Below are positions 49,241 to 57,985 of a stretch of 64,000 nt of DNA, piece after piece; the first letter of the stretch is position 1, and the number at the start of each line of letters is the position of its first letter. The notes below the pieces were generated by a model. The model was not told where the DNA came from. It did not search any database and saw only the letters and a list, made by a program, of their open reading frames with translations. The DNA lies in assembly GCA_029975055.1 (NCBI GenBank), contig JARKPU010000013.1, positions 806,001-870,000 of the forward strand, given 5' to 3'. Origin of the DNA: Anaerolinea sp. Its GTDB lineage: Bacteria > Chloroflexota > Anaerolineae > Anaerolineales > Anaerolineaceae. Position numbers and translations under genes: made by a program.

Positions 49241-50245
49241 TTACCGGTTGGAGCGTAAATTCGCCAGCAGTTGAGAGATGCTCTGCCCTTCTTGCGCCAG
49301 CCCAATTCCGCCGATGATGCTGGAGCAGATCAGGTGAATCACATGGATGACAATTGCATAAACCAGGCCAACCTCAGGTCTGGCGCCGGCCAGAACCATC
49401 GCTCCCGTCGCCGCGCCTTCGAAGGTGCCCAGCGAAGCCATCATGGAGGGAAGCGCGCCGCCCAGGTTAGAGGCGCTGATCGCCAGCATGGCCCACCAGA
49501 AAGGCGCTGTCGGCACAAGGCTTTGCAGGACAAGATAATCACGGATCAATGCAATACCCCAGCTGAGCAGCAGGGCGCCCAGGCTGATCGCGAAGAACTC
49601 AAAGCGTGTGAGCACCGAAAAGCCATCCAGCAGCGAGCGGATGAGCGGCAAGAACACGCGCTGCAACAGGTGAAGATGCCCAAGGCGTCTTTCGAGCCAG
49701 GCTTCCAGTGCTTCGCGGTGGCGGGCGGCCAGGTAGAGCGCCGTCAACCCGGCGATGATCACGATGAGCACGATGATGGCGAACGGCCGGGCCCAATCCA
49801 TCTTCAAGAAGAACGGCAGGGTTGTGAGCAAGAGCGCGGCGGCAATCGCCAGGTCATACGCCCGCTCGACAACCACCGTCGAGAGGGTGGCCACGGTTCC
49901 CATCCCAGTGCGGCGGCCCATCAAAAAAGCCCGCCCCAATTCGCCCAGGCGGAAGGGCAGGATGTTGTTGAGGAAATATCCTTCGTTCATGCCCAGGATG
50001 GCCCGCCCCAGGCTCACCTTGCGCTGCAGCAAGGTCTGCCAGCCCAGAGCGCGGAACACCATCGAAACCAGGTACACCACCACCAGTAATATCATCCTGC
50101 CCGGCTGGATCGTTCCCAGGGCCGTCTTGAACTCTTCCCAGCTGATCACCCTGGAAAGCAGGAACACAGCCGTGCCGGTTAGAAGGATGCCGATCAACCA
50201 CTGCCAGACCCACGAGCGGTTGGGGGTCGTCGCGGCTTCGCTCAT
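49241..50245 (-). CDS. YbhN/UPF0104-like membrane protein (LPG-synthase-type TM domain)
   Basis: 334 aa with about eight TM helices. Conserved blocks are [31 protein letters not shown] and [15 protein letters not shown]. The family includes the membrane part of lysyl-phosphatidylglycerol synthase and archaeal AglD-type proteins; many are thought to flip lipid-linked substrates. It overlaps the lepA stop by ATGA. Role here by context: flipping or transferring a lipid-linked sugar. Confidence 0.85.
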   Translation of the reverse strand: MSEAATTPNRSWVWQWLIGILLTGTAVFLLSRVISWEEFKTALGTIQPGRMILLVVVYLVSMVFRALGWQTLLQRKVSLGRAILGMNEGYFLNNILPFRLGELGRAFLMGRRTGMGTVATLSTVVVERAYDLAIAAALLLTTLPFFLKMDWARPFAIIVLIVIIAGLTALYLAARHREALEAWLERRLGHLHLLQRVFLPLIRSLLDGFSVLTRFEFFAISLGALLLSWGIALIRDYLVLQSLVPTAPFWWAMLAISASNLGGALPSMMASLGTFEGAATGAMVLAGARPEVGLVYAIVIHVIHLICSSIIGGIGLAQEGQSISQLLANLRSNR

Positions 50246-52044
50246 TCTTCCCCCAATCGCAGCACGGCAAAGAAAGCCTCTTGCGGAATTTCAACCATCC
50301 CGACCATTTTCATCCGGCGTTTGCCTTTCTTCTGCTTTTCCAGCAGCTTCTTCTTACGGGTAATATCTCCCCCATAGCATTTGGCCAGGACGTCTTTGCG
50401 CAGTGCTTTGACGTTGGCGCGCGAAATAACCCGCCCGCTGGCAGAGGCTTGAATGGCCACGTCGAAAAGCTGCCGGGGGATGATCTCTTTGAGTTTGCTC
50501 ACCAGGGCCTGCCCTTTATGGTAAGCATCTTCCCTATGAACGATAGCCGCCAGTGCATCCACGGGGTCGCCGTTGACCAGGACTTCCAGCTTCACCAGGT
50601 TGCCGGGGCGGTAATCGAGAAAGTGGTAATCCATCGAGGCGTAGCCGCGCGTGCGCGATTTTAACTCATCGAAAAAGTCAACGATGATCTCAGACAGGGG
50701 AATCTCAAAGCTGAGCTGGACGCGGTTCGGCGCCGGGAATTCCTGTTCTTTATACACTCCGCGCCGTTTGGTCGCCAGTTCCATCACCGTGCCATAGAAC
50801 TCGGTCGGCGTGAAGATCTGCAGCAGCATCCACGGCTCGCGCACTTCGGCGATCGTGCCCTCTTCGGGCAATTGCGCAGGCGAATCGATGCGCAGCACTT
50901 CGCCTGAATTCAACAACGCAACCTCGTATTCGACCGACGGGGCAGTCACCACAATATCTAAGTCGTACTCGCGTTCCAGGCGTTCCTGGATGATCTCCAT
51001 GTGGAACAGCCCGAGAAAGCCGCAGCGGAAACCGAAATTCAACGCCTGAGAGGTCTCCGGCTGGTAGACCAACGAGGCATCATTGAGCTGGAGTTTCTCC
51101 AGGGCGTCGCGCAGGTCGGGGTAATCTTCTCCGTCGGTCGGGTAAATGCCTGCAAAGACCATCGGCTTGGCCTGCCGGTAACCCGGCAGCGGGCGTTCCG
51201 CCGGGCGGGCAGCCGAGGTGATCGTATCGCCCACGCGGCACTCGCGCACCGTCTTCAAGCCGGTAGCAATGTAGCCCACATCACCGGCTTCCAGATGCTC
51301 GGCGGGACGCATCTCAGGCGAAAAGATCCCGATCTCCACCGGGCGCACATCCACACCGGTAGACATCAGCCGCAGCGTATCGGCCGGGCGGAGCGTGCCG
51401 CTCATCACCCGCACATACGCCACCACGCCTTTATAAGAGTCATAGTGAGAATCGAAAATCAACGCGCTCAACGGGCCTTCGGGGTCGCCCTTGGGCGGCG
51501 GGATCTTCCGGACGATTGCCTCAAGCACCTGCTCGACGTTCGTGCCGTCTTTGGCCGATATGCGAATGATCTCTTCGAGGGGCGTTCCCAGCAGGCTGTG
51601 AAGCTCCTCGGCCACTTCATCGGGCCGGGCAGATACCAGGTCGATCTTGTTGATCACCGGGATGATCGCCAGGTCGGAATCGAGCGCCAGGTAAAGGTTC
51701 GCGAGCGTCTGGGCTTCGATTCCCTGCGTGGCATCCACCACCAGCAGCGCCCCTTCGCAGGCTGCCAGCGCCCGGCTGACCTCATAGTTGAAGTCCACAT
51801 GGCCCGGCGTGTCGATCAGGTTGAGTTCGTAGGTCGCACCATCCTGGGCAGCGTACATCATGCGCACAGCCGATGCTTTAATCGTCACGCCCTTCTCGCG
51901 CTCCAGGTCCATGCTGTCGAGTACCTGCTCGGTGGTGTTCCGGTCTGGGATGGTGCCCGTCAGGTGCAGCAAACGATCCGCCAGGGTCGATTTCCCGTGG
52001 TCAACGTGGGCAATGATGCAAAAATTTCGGATCAGCTCGGTCAT
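50242..52044 (-). CDS. lepA: Elongation factor 4 (LepA), ribosome back-translocase GTPase
   Basis: 600 aa, the normal length. G motifs [18 protein letters not shown] and NKIDL, then LepA-specific parts such as [13 protein letters not shown] and the C-terminal [20 protein letters not shown]. It acts on stalled or back-translocated ribosomes in the cytoplasm. It heads the glycosylation genes through an ATGA overlap and has TATAAT close upstream, with no clear ribosome site. Confidence 0.97.
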   Translation of the reverse strand: MTELIRNFCIIAHVDHGKSTLADRLLHLTGTIPDRNTTEQVLDSMDLEREKGVTIKASAVRMMYAAQDGATYELNLIDTPGHVDFNYEVSRALAACEGALLVVDATQGIEAQTLANLYLALDSDLAIIPVINKIDLVSARPDEVAEELHSLLGTPLEEIIRISAKDGTNVEQVLEAIVRKIPPPKGDPEGPLSALIFDSHYDSYKGVVAYVRVMSGTLRPADTLRLMSTGVDVRPVEIGIFSPEMRPAEHLEAGDVGYIATGLKTVRECRVGDTITSAARPAERPLPGYRQAKPMVFAGIYPTDGEDYPDLRDALEKLQLNDASLVYQPETSQALNFGFRCGFLGLFHMEIIQERLEREYDLDIVVTAPSVEYEVALLNSGEVLRIDSPAQLPEEGTIAEVREPWMLLQIFTPTEFYGTVMELATKRRGVYKEQEFPAPNRVQLSFEIPLSEIIVDFFDELKSRTRGYASMDYHFLDYRPGNLVKLEVLVNGDPVDALAAIVHREDAYHKGQALVSKLKEIIPRQLFDVAIQASASGRVISRANVKALRKDVLAKCYGGDITRKKKLLEKQKKGKRRMKMVGMVEIPQEAFFAVLRLGEE

Positions 52045-52068
52045 GGTGTTGGCGTTCCCGAATAATCG

Positions 52069-52074
52069 ATTATA
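52069..52074 (-). promoter_or_regulatory. -10 box of lepA
   Basis: TATAAT on the minus strand ends 24 bp before the lepA ATG, predicting a leader of about 18 nt. No -35 box is evident. Confidence 0.5.
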
Positions 52075-52107
52075 CCTGTAAAACCGGGTAGTTTTTTAAG
52101 GATTTTT

Positions 52108-52902
52108 TCACTCCCCCAGGACGGACTCGATCAATCTCTCAAGATCGAGCCGGTCTCCAGCAGGATACGCCAGATGCGCCAGGAATTCCACGTTCCCCTT
52201 CGGCCCCTTAATTGGCGAGCGCACCAGGCCCGCCGCGCCCCACCCGCAGCCCTGAGCAAACCCCAGCACCTCCGCCAGCACAGCGCGATGAACCTGCGGG
52301 TCGAGGATAACCCCTTCGCCCCGGTCCGCTTCGGCACGCGGCGCCTCGAACTGCGGCTTGATCAGCGCCACCGCCTCACCGCCAGTCTCGCCTAACCAGC
52401 CCCGAATCACCGGCAAAAGCACGCGAAGAGAGATAAATGAAGCATCGATCGTCACCAGCTCGACCGGTTCGGGCAGTTTCGCCACATGACGGGCATTCGT
52501 GCGCTCCATCACCACCACGCGCGGGTCGCTGCGCAATTTCCAATGCAAGATGCCGTAACCCACATCGATGGCATAGACCTTCGCCGCGCCGTGCTGCAGC
52601 AGGCAATCGGTGAACCCGCCTGTCGAGGCGCCTACGTCCGCGCAGGTCCTTCCACCCAGGTCAGACAGGCCAAATGCTTGCAGCGCAGGCGCAAGCTTTT
52701 CTCCGCCACGAGAAACGAACCTCGGCCCCACATCGACGCTCACGGCCGCGTCGGCGGGCACTCTGCGGGCCGGTTCTGCCACCACTTCGCCGTTGACGCG
52801 CACTTCACCTGCCAGGATCAACGCCTGAGCCGGGCGGCGCCCTTCGGCCAGCCCGCGCAGCACCACCAGGTCATCGAGGCGTTGTTTTACCGCTTTAACC
52901 AT
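52108..52902 (-). CDS. tlyA: TlyA-family rRNA 2'-O-methyltransferase
   Basis: 264 aa. Residues 1-60 form an S4 RNA-binding domain (KQRLDDLVVLRGLAEGRRPA, ILAGEVRVNGE). The methyltransferase part has SRGGEKL, DVGASTGGFTDCLLQHGA, DVGYGILHWKLR and ALIKPQFEA. In mycobacteria TlyA methylates 16S and 23S rRNA and its loss gives capreomycin resistance. It starts 16 bp after the upstream ATPase stop. Confidence 0.93.
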   Translation of the reverse strand: MVKAVKQRLDDLVVLRGLAEGRRPAQALILAGEVRVNGEVVAEPARRVPADAAVSVDVGPRFVSRGGEKLAPALQAFGLSDLGGRTCADVGASTGGFTDCLLQHGAAKVYAIDVGYGILHWKLRSDPRVVVMERTNARHVAKLPEPVELVTIDASFISLRVLLPVIRGWLGETGGEAVALIKPQFEAPRAEADRGEGVILDPQVHRAVLAEVLGFAQGCGWGAAGLVRSPIKGPKGNVEFLAHLAYPAGDRLDLERLIESVLGE

Positions 52903-52918
52903 CGCTGTATTCGCCTGA

Positions 52919-53740
52919 TCATAAATGCCGCAGAAAGCTTTCGGGATGGTTCAGGAATTCCCGCGTGATGCGGACGTGCTCCAGCCGGTCGTATGGCACC
53001 GGTTGGATGCGGCCGCCATCGAAGCAAAGGATGCTTGCCCCAGGGAAGGCCATCAAAATGGGCGAGTGTGTGGCAATGATAAACTGAGCTTCCTGCTCGA
53101 CCATCTCCTTGAGAAGCGAGAGGAAAGCCAGCTGGCGCACAGGCGAGAGCGGCGCTTCGGGCTCATCGAGCAGGTATAAACCTTTCGGCACGAAGCGCTC
53201 TTTGAAGAGGAGCAGGAAGCTCTCACCGTGTGACTGGCTGTCGAGTCCATCGCCATAGCGTGCCTTGATCTGTTGCAGCTCGCCCTGGTAGGGCATTTTC
53301 GCCAGGCCTTTCGCGTATTCCGAGCGCCCCTGGTAATCGGCCTCCACCTGCTGGAGGTCGCGCTGCAGGTCGGCCGCGATCTGCGCCATGCGGCGGGCGT
53401 AACCAAAAAAGTCTTCGGCCCGCAAAAAGAAACCGCGCCGGGTGCGTTTGCTCCATGCCAGCTTCAGATAGAACGAAAACTGGCGCACATCCGCCAGGTG
53501 CGGGTCGCGCTGGACGCTTTCGGCGCCCACCGTCACCGAGCCGGTGGCGCAGGCCAGCGCCTCCAGGAAGGTGGATTTGCCCGAACCGTTCTCGCCCACC
53601 AGGAAAGTCACCGGCGAGGTGAACTCCAACCGGCCCATCGAACGCACCGCCGCCACTGTGAACGGGAACACCCCGTCCAGCCGTTCGGGCCAGGGCCGCG
53701 TTTCAACCGAGCGCAAGTGGAGCGTAGAAAGTATCGTCAT
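52919..53740 (-). CDS. Predicted SMC/RecF-like ABC ATPase
   Basis: 273 aa. Walker A is FLVGENGSGKSTFLEAL, the signature-like SHGESFLLLFKERF, Walker B GLYLLDEPEAPLSP and the His switch FIIATHSPILM. This is the pattern of stand-alone AAA_21/AAA_23-type ATPases, with no coiled-coil arm. Role unknown; such proteins occur in repair and defence, but no partner nuclease is beside it. It is transcribed away from the UbiA-family gene, with overlapping divergent -10 boxes in the 55-bp gap. Confidence 0.82.
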   Translation of the reverse strand: MTILSTLHLRSVETRPWPERLDGVFPFTVAAVRSMGRLEFTSPVTFLVGENGSGKSTFLEALACATGSVTVGAESVQRDPHLADVRQFSFYLKLAWSKRTRRGFFLRAEDFFGYARRMAQIAADLQRDLQQVEADYQGRSEYAKGLAKMPYQGELQQIKARYGDGLDSQSHGESFLLLFKERFVPKGLYLLDEPEAPLSPVRQLAFLSLLKEMVEQEAQFIIATHSPILMAFPGASILCFDGGRIQPVPYDRLEHVRITREFLNHPESFLRHL

Positions 53741-53774
53741 GCCTGCCAGTCTGTGCCTGCCGGGTTATTCTAAC

Positions 53775-53789
53775 ATTTTATGCTATCAT
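53775..53789. promoter_or_regulatory. Divergent -10 boxes; leaderless promoter of the UbiA-family gene
   Basis: On the plus strand the extended -10 TGCTATCAT (box 53784-53789) ends 6 bp before the ATG at 53796, so the predicted start is the A of the ATG. On the minus strand TAAAAT (53780-53775) could serve the ATPase gene. Confidence 0.5.
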
Positions 53790-53795
53790 AATTCC

Positions 53796-54680
53796 ATGCT
53801 CAAAGCCCTCCTCAAAACCATGCGCCCGCGCCAATGGCCCAAGAACGTCGTCGTATTCGCAGCGCTGATTTTTGACCGTCAGCTGAGCCTGAGCAATTTT
53901 CAACCCTTCTTACGTTCCCTTGCCGCCTTCATCATCTTTTGCCTCGTTTCGAGCAGTGTCTATATCATCAACGATATCATTGATGTGGAAGCCGACCGGC
54001 GCCACCCCACCAAGCGCAACCGGCCGATCGCCTCAGGCAAGCTGCCGGTGCCGGCGGCAATCGCGGTTGCCGCGGCGATCATCCTCCTCGGCCTGCCCCT
54101 GGCTTATCTTCTTTCTCCGCTCCTGAGCCTGGTGGTCCTGGCCTATTTCCTGCTCAACCTGGCCTACTCAACGTGGCTCAAGCACATATCGTTGATCGAT
54201 GTGCTTTCCATCGCGGCGGGCTTTGTGCTGCGCGTGGTGGGCGGCGTGATGGTCATCTCGGTTCAGCGCTTTTCACCCTGGTTATATGTGGTGATCTTCT
54301 TTGGCGCGCTCTACCTCGGCTTCGGCAAACGCCGCGCAGAACTGAACCTTGTCGCATCCAATAACGGAAACGCCACGCGGCGAGTCCTGGAAGGCTATAA
54401 CCTGGCGCTGCTGGACCAGATCCTGTCCATCGTCTCGGCCACCACCATCCTCGCCTACAGCCTCTATACCTTCTCCGCCGTCAACCTGCCTGCCAACCAC
54501 ACCATGATGCTGACGATCCCTTTCGTCATCTACGGCTTCTTCCGCACGCTGTACCTCATCCAGGTGAAGAATGAAGGCGGCGAGCCTGAAGAAATGCTCC
54601 TCACCGACCGGCCTTTGCAGATCGATATCCTGCTCTACGGAATTACTGTGCTGGTCATATTCTACTTCCAGAAAATATGA
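53796..54680 (+). CDS. UbiA-family prenyltransferase, probably decaprenyl-phosphate phosphoribosyltransferase-like
   Basis: 294 aa with about eight TM helices. The Asp-rich motif reads NDIIDVEADRRHPTKRNRPI, which matches polyprenyl-phosphate phosphoribosyltransferases (as in mycobacterial arabinan synthesis) better than quinone-making UbiA. A second motif, LASNNGNATRRVLEGYN, is in the later loop. Start at 53796 because upstream codons lie in the divergent ATPase region and the box before it would give a leaderless message. It overlaps mevalonate kinase by ATGA, so a polyprenyl-lipid role is supported by context. Confidence 0.85.
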   Translation: MLKALLKTMRPRQWPKNVVVFAALIFDRQLSLSNFQPFLRSLAAFIIFCLVSSSVYIINDIIDVEADRRHPTKRNRPIASGKLPVPAAIAVAAAIILLGLPLAYLLSPLLSLVVLAYFLLNLAYSTWLKHISLIDVLSIAAGFVLRVVGGVMVISVQRFSPWLYVVIFFGALYLGFGKRRAELNLVASNNGNATRRVLEGYNLALLDQILSIVSATTILAYSLYTFSAVNLPANHTMMLTIPFVIYGFFRTLYLIQVKNEGGEPEEMLLTDRPLQIDILLYGITVLVIFYFQKI

Positions 54681-55618
54681 CCGCGACGGCGGCCTGCGCT
54701 CCGGGTAAAGTCATCCTGTTTGGCGAACACGCGGTGGTTTACGGCCGCCCGGCGATCGCCGTTCCGGTCACGCACGTCCAGGCAAAGGCCGTCATCCTGG
54801 CCAGCCCGGCCGCCCCGCCGGGCCGGGTGGAGGTGGATGCCCCCGGCATCGGCTTGAAGGCCGCTCTGGCCGACCTGCCCCGCGAACACCCGCTTCGATT
54901 GGCCGTCGAAGGCGCGCAGGAAGCGCTTCAGATAAGGCAATTGCCGGCCTTCCGGCTGCGCATCACCTCCACCATCCCCATCGCTTCCGGTCTCGGTTCG
55001 GGGGCCGCCGTGAGCGTGGCTGTGGCGCGCGCAGTTTCGGCTTTCTTGGGGCAAGAGCTTCCAGTGGAACAGATCAGCGCCATCGCTTACCGGGTGGACC
55101 AGGCTCACCACGGCACGCCATCGGGCATCGACAACACCGTCATTGCCTATGCGCAGCCCATCTTCTTTGTGCGCGGCCAGCCCTTCGAGCGCCTTCAGGT
55201 CGGCGCTCCCTTCACCCTGGTCATCGGCGATTCCGGCCTGCGCAGCCCCACCGTTGATGCGGTGGCCGGCGTGCGCCTGCGCTGGCAGGCCGACTCAGCC
55301 GCCTATGAGGCGATCTTCGACCAGGTCGGCGGCCTGGCCCGCGAGGCGCGCAGGGCCATGGAAGCCGGGCAGATCGATGCGCTTGGGCCGTTGATGATCG
55401 CCAACCACGCTCTGCTCCAGCGGCTGGAAGTCTCCTGCCCGGAGCTGGACCGTCTGGTGCAGGCCGCCCTCGCTGCCGGAGCACACGGCGCCAAGCTGAG
55501 CGGGGCCGGGCGCGGGGGGAACATGATCGCCCTGGCAAGCCCGGAATCCGCCGAGGCCGTAGCCGCGGCCATCCGCGCGGCCGGTGCGGTGAACACGATC
55601 ATTACACGCATCGAGTGA
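54677..55618 (+). CDS. mvk: Mevalonate kinase
   Basis: 313 aa of the GHMP kinase family. N-terminal APGKVILFGEHAVVYGRPA, ATP-binding loop IPIASGLGSGAAVSVAVA and C-terminal KLSGAGRGGNMIAL are the three GHMP motifs in order, with HHGTPSGIDNTV in between. It phosphorylates mevalonate in the mevalonate route to isopentenyl diphosphate. It overlaps the UbiA-family gene and precedes isopentenyl phosphate kinase by 31 bp. Confidence 0.95.
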   Translation: MTATAACAPGKVILFGEHAVVYGRPAIAVPVTHVQAKAVILASPAAPPGRVEVDAPGIGLKAALADLPREHPLRLAVEGAQEALQIRQLPAFRLRITSTIPIASGLGSGAAVSVAVARAVSAFLGQELPVEQISAIAYRVDQAHHGTPSGIDNTVIAYAQPIFFVRGQPFERLQVGAPFTLVIGDSGLRSPTVDAVAGVRLRWQADSAAYEAIFDQVGGLAREARRAMEAGQIDALGPLMIANHALLQRLEVSCPELDRLVQAALAAGAHGAKLSGAGRGGNMIALASPESAEAVAAAIRAAGAVNTIITRIE

Positions 55619-55636
55619 GTGCACCCCGTTCGTTGT

Positions 55637-55642
55637 TATAAT
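55637..55642 (+). promoter_or_regulatory. Extended -10 box of the isopentenyl phosphate kinase gene
   Basis: TGTTATAAT ends 7 bp before the ATG at 55650, so transcription is predicted to begin at or next to the start codon. No ribosome site could fit in such a leader. Confidence 0.55.
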
Positions 55643-55649
55643 CAGAGCG

Positions 55650-56465
55650 ATGAGCGGCATGCTGGTCTTCTTGAAACTGGGCGGGTCCTTGATCACCGAT
55701 AAAGATACGCCCAACACAGCCCGGCACGATGTGATACAACGCCTGGCCGACGAACTGGCCTCCGCGCTTCAAGCCAGCCCGGGGCTGCGCATCCTGCTCG
55801 GCCACGGGTCGGGGTCCTTTGGGCATGTGGCGGCGCGGAAGCATGGCACCCGGCAGGGAGTGCACAGCCCGGAAGGCTGGCATGGGTTTGTCGATGTCTG
55901 GCGCGCCGCCCGCGCTTTGAACCAGATCGTCCTGGACGCACTCGCCCGGGCCGGCCTGCCGGCCATTGCCTTCCCCCCATCTGCGTTCATCCCGGCCAGG
56001 GGCGGGAAGGCCGCCCCCGTGGAGGTTCCAGCGCTGGTCGCGGCGCTCGAACACGGCCTGGTCCCCGTCGTCCAGGGTGACGTGGCCTTTGATGCGCTCC
56101 TTGGCGGAACCATCCTCTCCACCGAAGAGGTCTTCGCCGGGCTGGCGCGGCTGCTGAGGCCGAAACGTATCCTCCTGGCCGGTTCGGAAGCCGGGGTCTG
56201 GGCAGACTACCCCGCCTGCACGCGCCTCGCAACGCTCATCACACCGGACGATGTGAAAGGACTCAACCCTGCCCTGACCGGCTCGGCCAGCGTGGATGTC
56301 ACCGGCGGAATGCGCGAGAAAGTAACCCTGATGGCGCAACTGGTGCAGGCGTTCCCCGGCCTGGAAGTGGATATCTTCTCCGGGCTGCAGCCGGGCAGCC
56401 TGTTCCAGGAGCTGATCGGCGAGAATTGCGGCACGCGGATAAAGCTGAAGGACAATCAGGAGTGA
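55650..56465 (+). CDS. Isopentenyl phosphate kinase
   Basis: 271 aa of the amino-acid-kinase fold. N-terminal LKLGGSLITDKDTPN, the catalytic-His segment LGHGSGSFGHVAARKHGT, VVQGDVAFD, and VDVTGGMREKVTLM fit isopentenyl phosphate kinases of archaea and some Chloroflexota. It converts isopentenyl phosphate to the diphosphate and so completes the alternative mevalonate pathway, which needs a decarboxylase that is not in this window. It precedes the dGTPase gene by 3 bp. Confidence 0.9.
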   Translation: MSGMLVFLKLGGSLITDKDTPNTARHDVIQRLADELASALQASPGLRILLGHGSGSFGHVAARKHGTRQGVHSPEGWHGFVDVWRAARALNQIVLDALARAGLPAIAFPPSAFIPARGGKAAPVEVPALVAALEHGLVPVVQGDVAFDALLGGTILSTEEVFAGLARLLRPKRILLAGSEAGVWADYPACTRLATLITPDDVKGLNPALTGSASVDVTGGMREKVTLMAQLVQAFPGLEVDIFSGLQPGSLFQELIGENCGTRIKLKDNQE

Positions 56466-56468
56466 AGC

Positions 56469-57620
56469 ATGATCTACACCCGTGAACGCCTAGAGGAAAT
56501 GGAGAGCCAGAACCTGGCGGTCTATGCATCGCGGAGCAAGAACAGCCGCGGGCGAAAGTACCCCGAAGACGAGCCTGCCTACCGCACCTGTTTTCAACGC
56601 GACCGCGACCGCATTCTGCACACCACGGCTTTCCGCCGCCTGGAGTATAAAACCCAGGTCTTTATCAATTACGAGGGCGATTACTACCGCACCCGCCTGA
56701 CGCACACCCTCGAGGTCGCGCAGATCGGCCGCTCGATCGCCGTGGCCCTGGGCGCGAATGAGATCCTGACCGAGTCGATCTGCCTGGCGCACGACCTGGG
56801 CCACCCTGCCTTCGGGCACTCCGGCGAGCAGACCCTGGCGAATTTAATGAAAGATTACGGGGGGTTCGACCATAACAAGCAATCCCTGCGCATTGTCACC
56901 GAGCTGGAACGGCGCTACCCCGAATTCCCCGGGCTCAACCTGTCGTGGGAACTGCTCGAAGGGCTGGTGAAGCACGAGACCGAATACGACGTGGCCGATG
57001 CGCGCGATTACAACCCCGAACTCCGCGGGCATATCGAGGCGCAGATCGCCAACGTGGCCGATGAACTCACCTACACCGCCCACGACCTGGACGACGGCCT
57101 GCGCTCCGGGATGATCACCCATGAAATGCTCTCCGGCATCACACTTTGGGAAGTGGTCATCGAAAGCGTCGGCTGGCAGCCGGGTCCGCTCGATGATATG
57201 GCCCGCCATCAGATCATCCGCCGGTTGATTGGGATGGAAGTGACCGATATTGTCCAAAACACCGACCAGCGCCTGCGCGAGAGCCTGGTACGCTCGGTCG
57301 AGGAGCTCCAGCGCCTGCCGTACAACGTGGTCACCTTCAGCGATGACATGCGCCGCCGCAACCGCGAACTGAAGGATTTCCTCTACGCGCGCCTCTACCG
57401 GCATTACCGCGTCACACGCATGGCGGTCAAAGCCGAACGCATCATCCGGGATCTGTTCGAGGCCTATCAATCCGAGCCGTCCATGCTCCCGCACCATGTG
57501 CAGGCGCAGATCGCCGAGCGCGGGTTGGAGCGCACGATCTGCGACTACCTGGCCGGCATGACCGACCGGTACGCGATCGAGGAGCACGAGAAGCTTTTTT
57601 CACCCTCCCGCCTGCCTTGA
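56469..57620 (+). CDS. dgt: Deoxyguanosinetriphosphate triphosphohydrolase-like HD protein
   Basis: 383 aa with AGGAG before the ATG. HD-domain motifs are in order: RTRLTHTLEVAQIGRSIA, CLAHDLGHPAFGHSGE (His-Asp), VKHETEYD and ANVADELTYTAHDLDDGL. The family removes triphosphate from dNTPs (dGTP in E. coli). The shorter type seen here may have a different dNTP preference. It lies 3 bp after the isopentenyl phosphate kinase gene. Confidence 0.93.
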   Translation: MIYTRERLEEMESQNLAVYASRSKNSRGRKYPEDEPAYRTCFQRDRDRILHTTAFRRLEYKTQVFINYEGDYYRTRLTHTLEVAQIGRSIAVALGANEILTESICLAHDLGHPAFGHSGEQTLANLMKDYGGFDHNKQSLRIVTELERRYPEFPGLNLSWELLEGLVKHETEYDVADARDYNPELRGHIEAQIANVADELTYTAHDLDDGLRSGMITHEMLSGITLWEVVIESVGWQPGPLDDMARHQIIRRLIGMEVTDIVQNTDQRLRESLVRSVEELQRLPYNVVTFSDDMRRRNRELKDFLYARLYRHYRVTRMAVKAERIIRDLFEAYQSEPSMLPHHVQAQIAERGLERTICDYLAGMTDRYAIEEHEKLFSPSRLP

Positions 57621-57985
57621 GGCGGTGAATCCGCCGTTTACCGCGCGCCCAGGGACGCCAGGTGCACCCTTGGGGCTTTATACGTTCCCTTTTGCATGAC
57701 CGATTGACGGCTGGCCAGGCGGCTTCATCCCTCAAGCGCACCGCTCCCACACCGCGCTTTCGATTCCACGCAAGCGTGCCCGAAATCTACGCAGCAAACA
57801 GGGCCTGCCGGAAGGTCTCCAGGCGGTGAATTCGTTTCTGCAACAGCTGTTTAAAATTCCTCAAGCCGATATTAAATAATTAAAATGACCTATTGACATT
57901 ATTTATTTGCTTTATATAATAGTTAAAGATTCGGCAAGCTTTATTTAGAACTCTTAAAGGCCGGACGATCTATAAGGAGCCTGTT
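57621..57985. other. 365-bp intergenic region
   Basis: A short GGCGG/CCGCC hairpin (57621-57635) right after the dgt stop may be a weak terminator. The next 200 bp are GC-rich and I see no gene or RNA in them. The last 140 bp are AT-rich and hold the strong promoter of the ABC exporter. Confidence 0.6.
57893..57920 (+). promoter_or_regulatory. Near-consensus sigma-70 promoter of the ABC-2 exporter operon
   Basis: TTGACA (57893-57898) and TATAAT (57915-57920) both match consensus exactly at 16-bp spacing. The predicted start near 57927 gives a leader of about 59 nt, containing AAGGAG before the ATG. It is the strongest promoter seen in the window. Confidence 0.85.

Noticed and set aside
52919..53740. 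Part of a defence system (SMC-like ATPase with nuclease)
   Set aside because: No nuclease, toxin or reverse-transcriptase gene lies next to it; the neighbours are tlyA and lipid genes.
57700..57850. Possible tRNA or small RNA in the gap after dgt
   Set aside because: A CGATTCCACGC string resembles a T-arm, but no acceptor stem or anticodon arm can be fitted around it.
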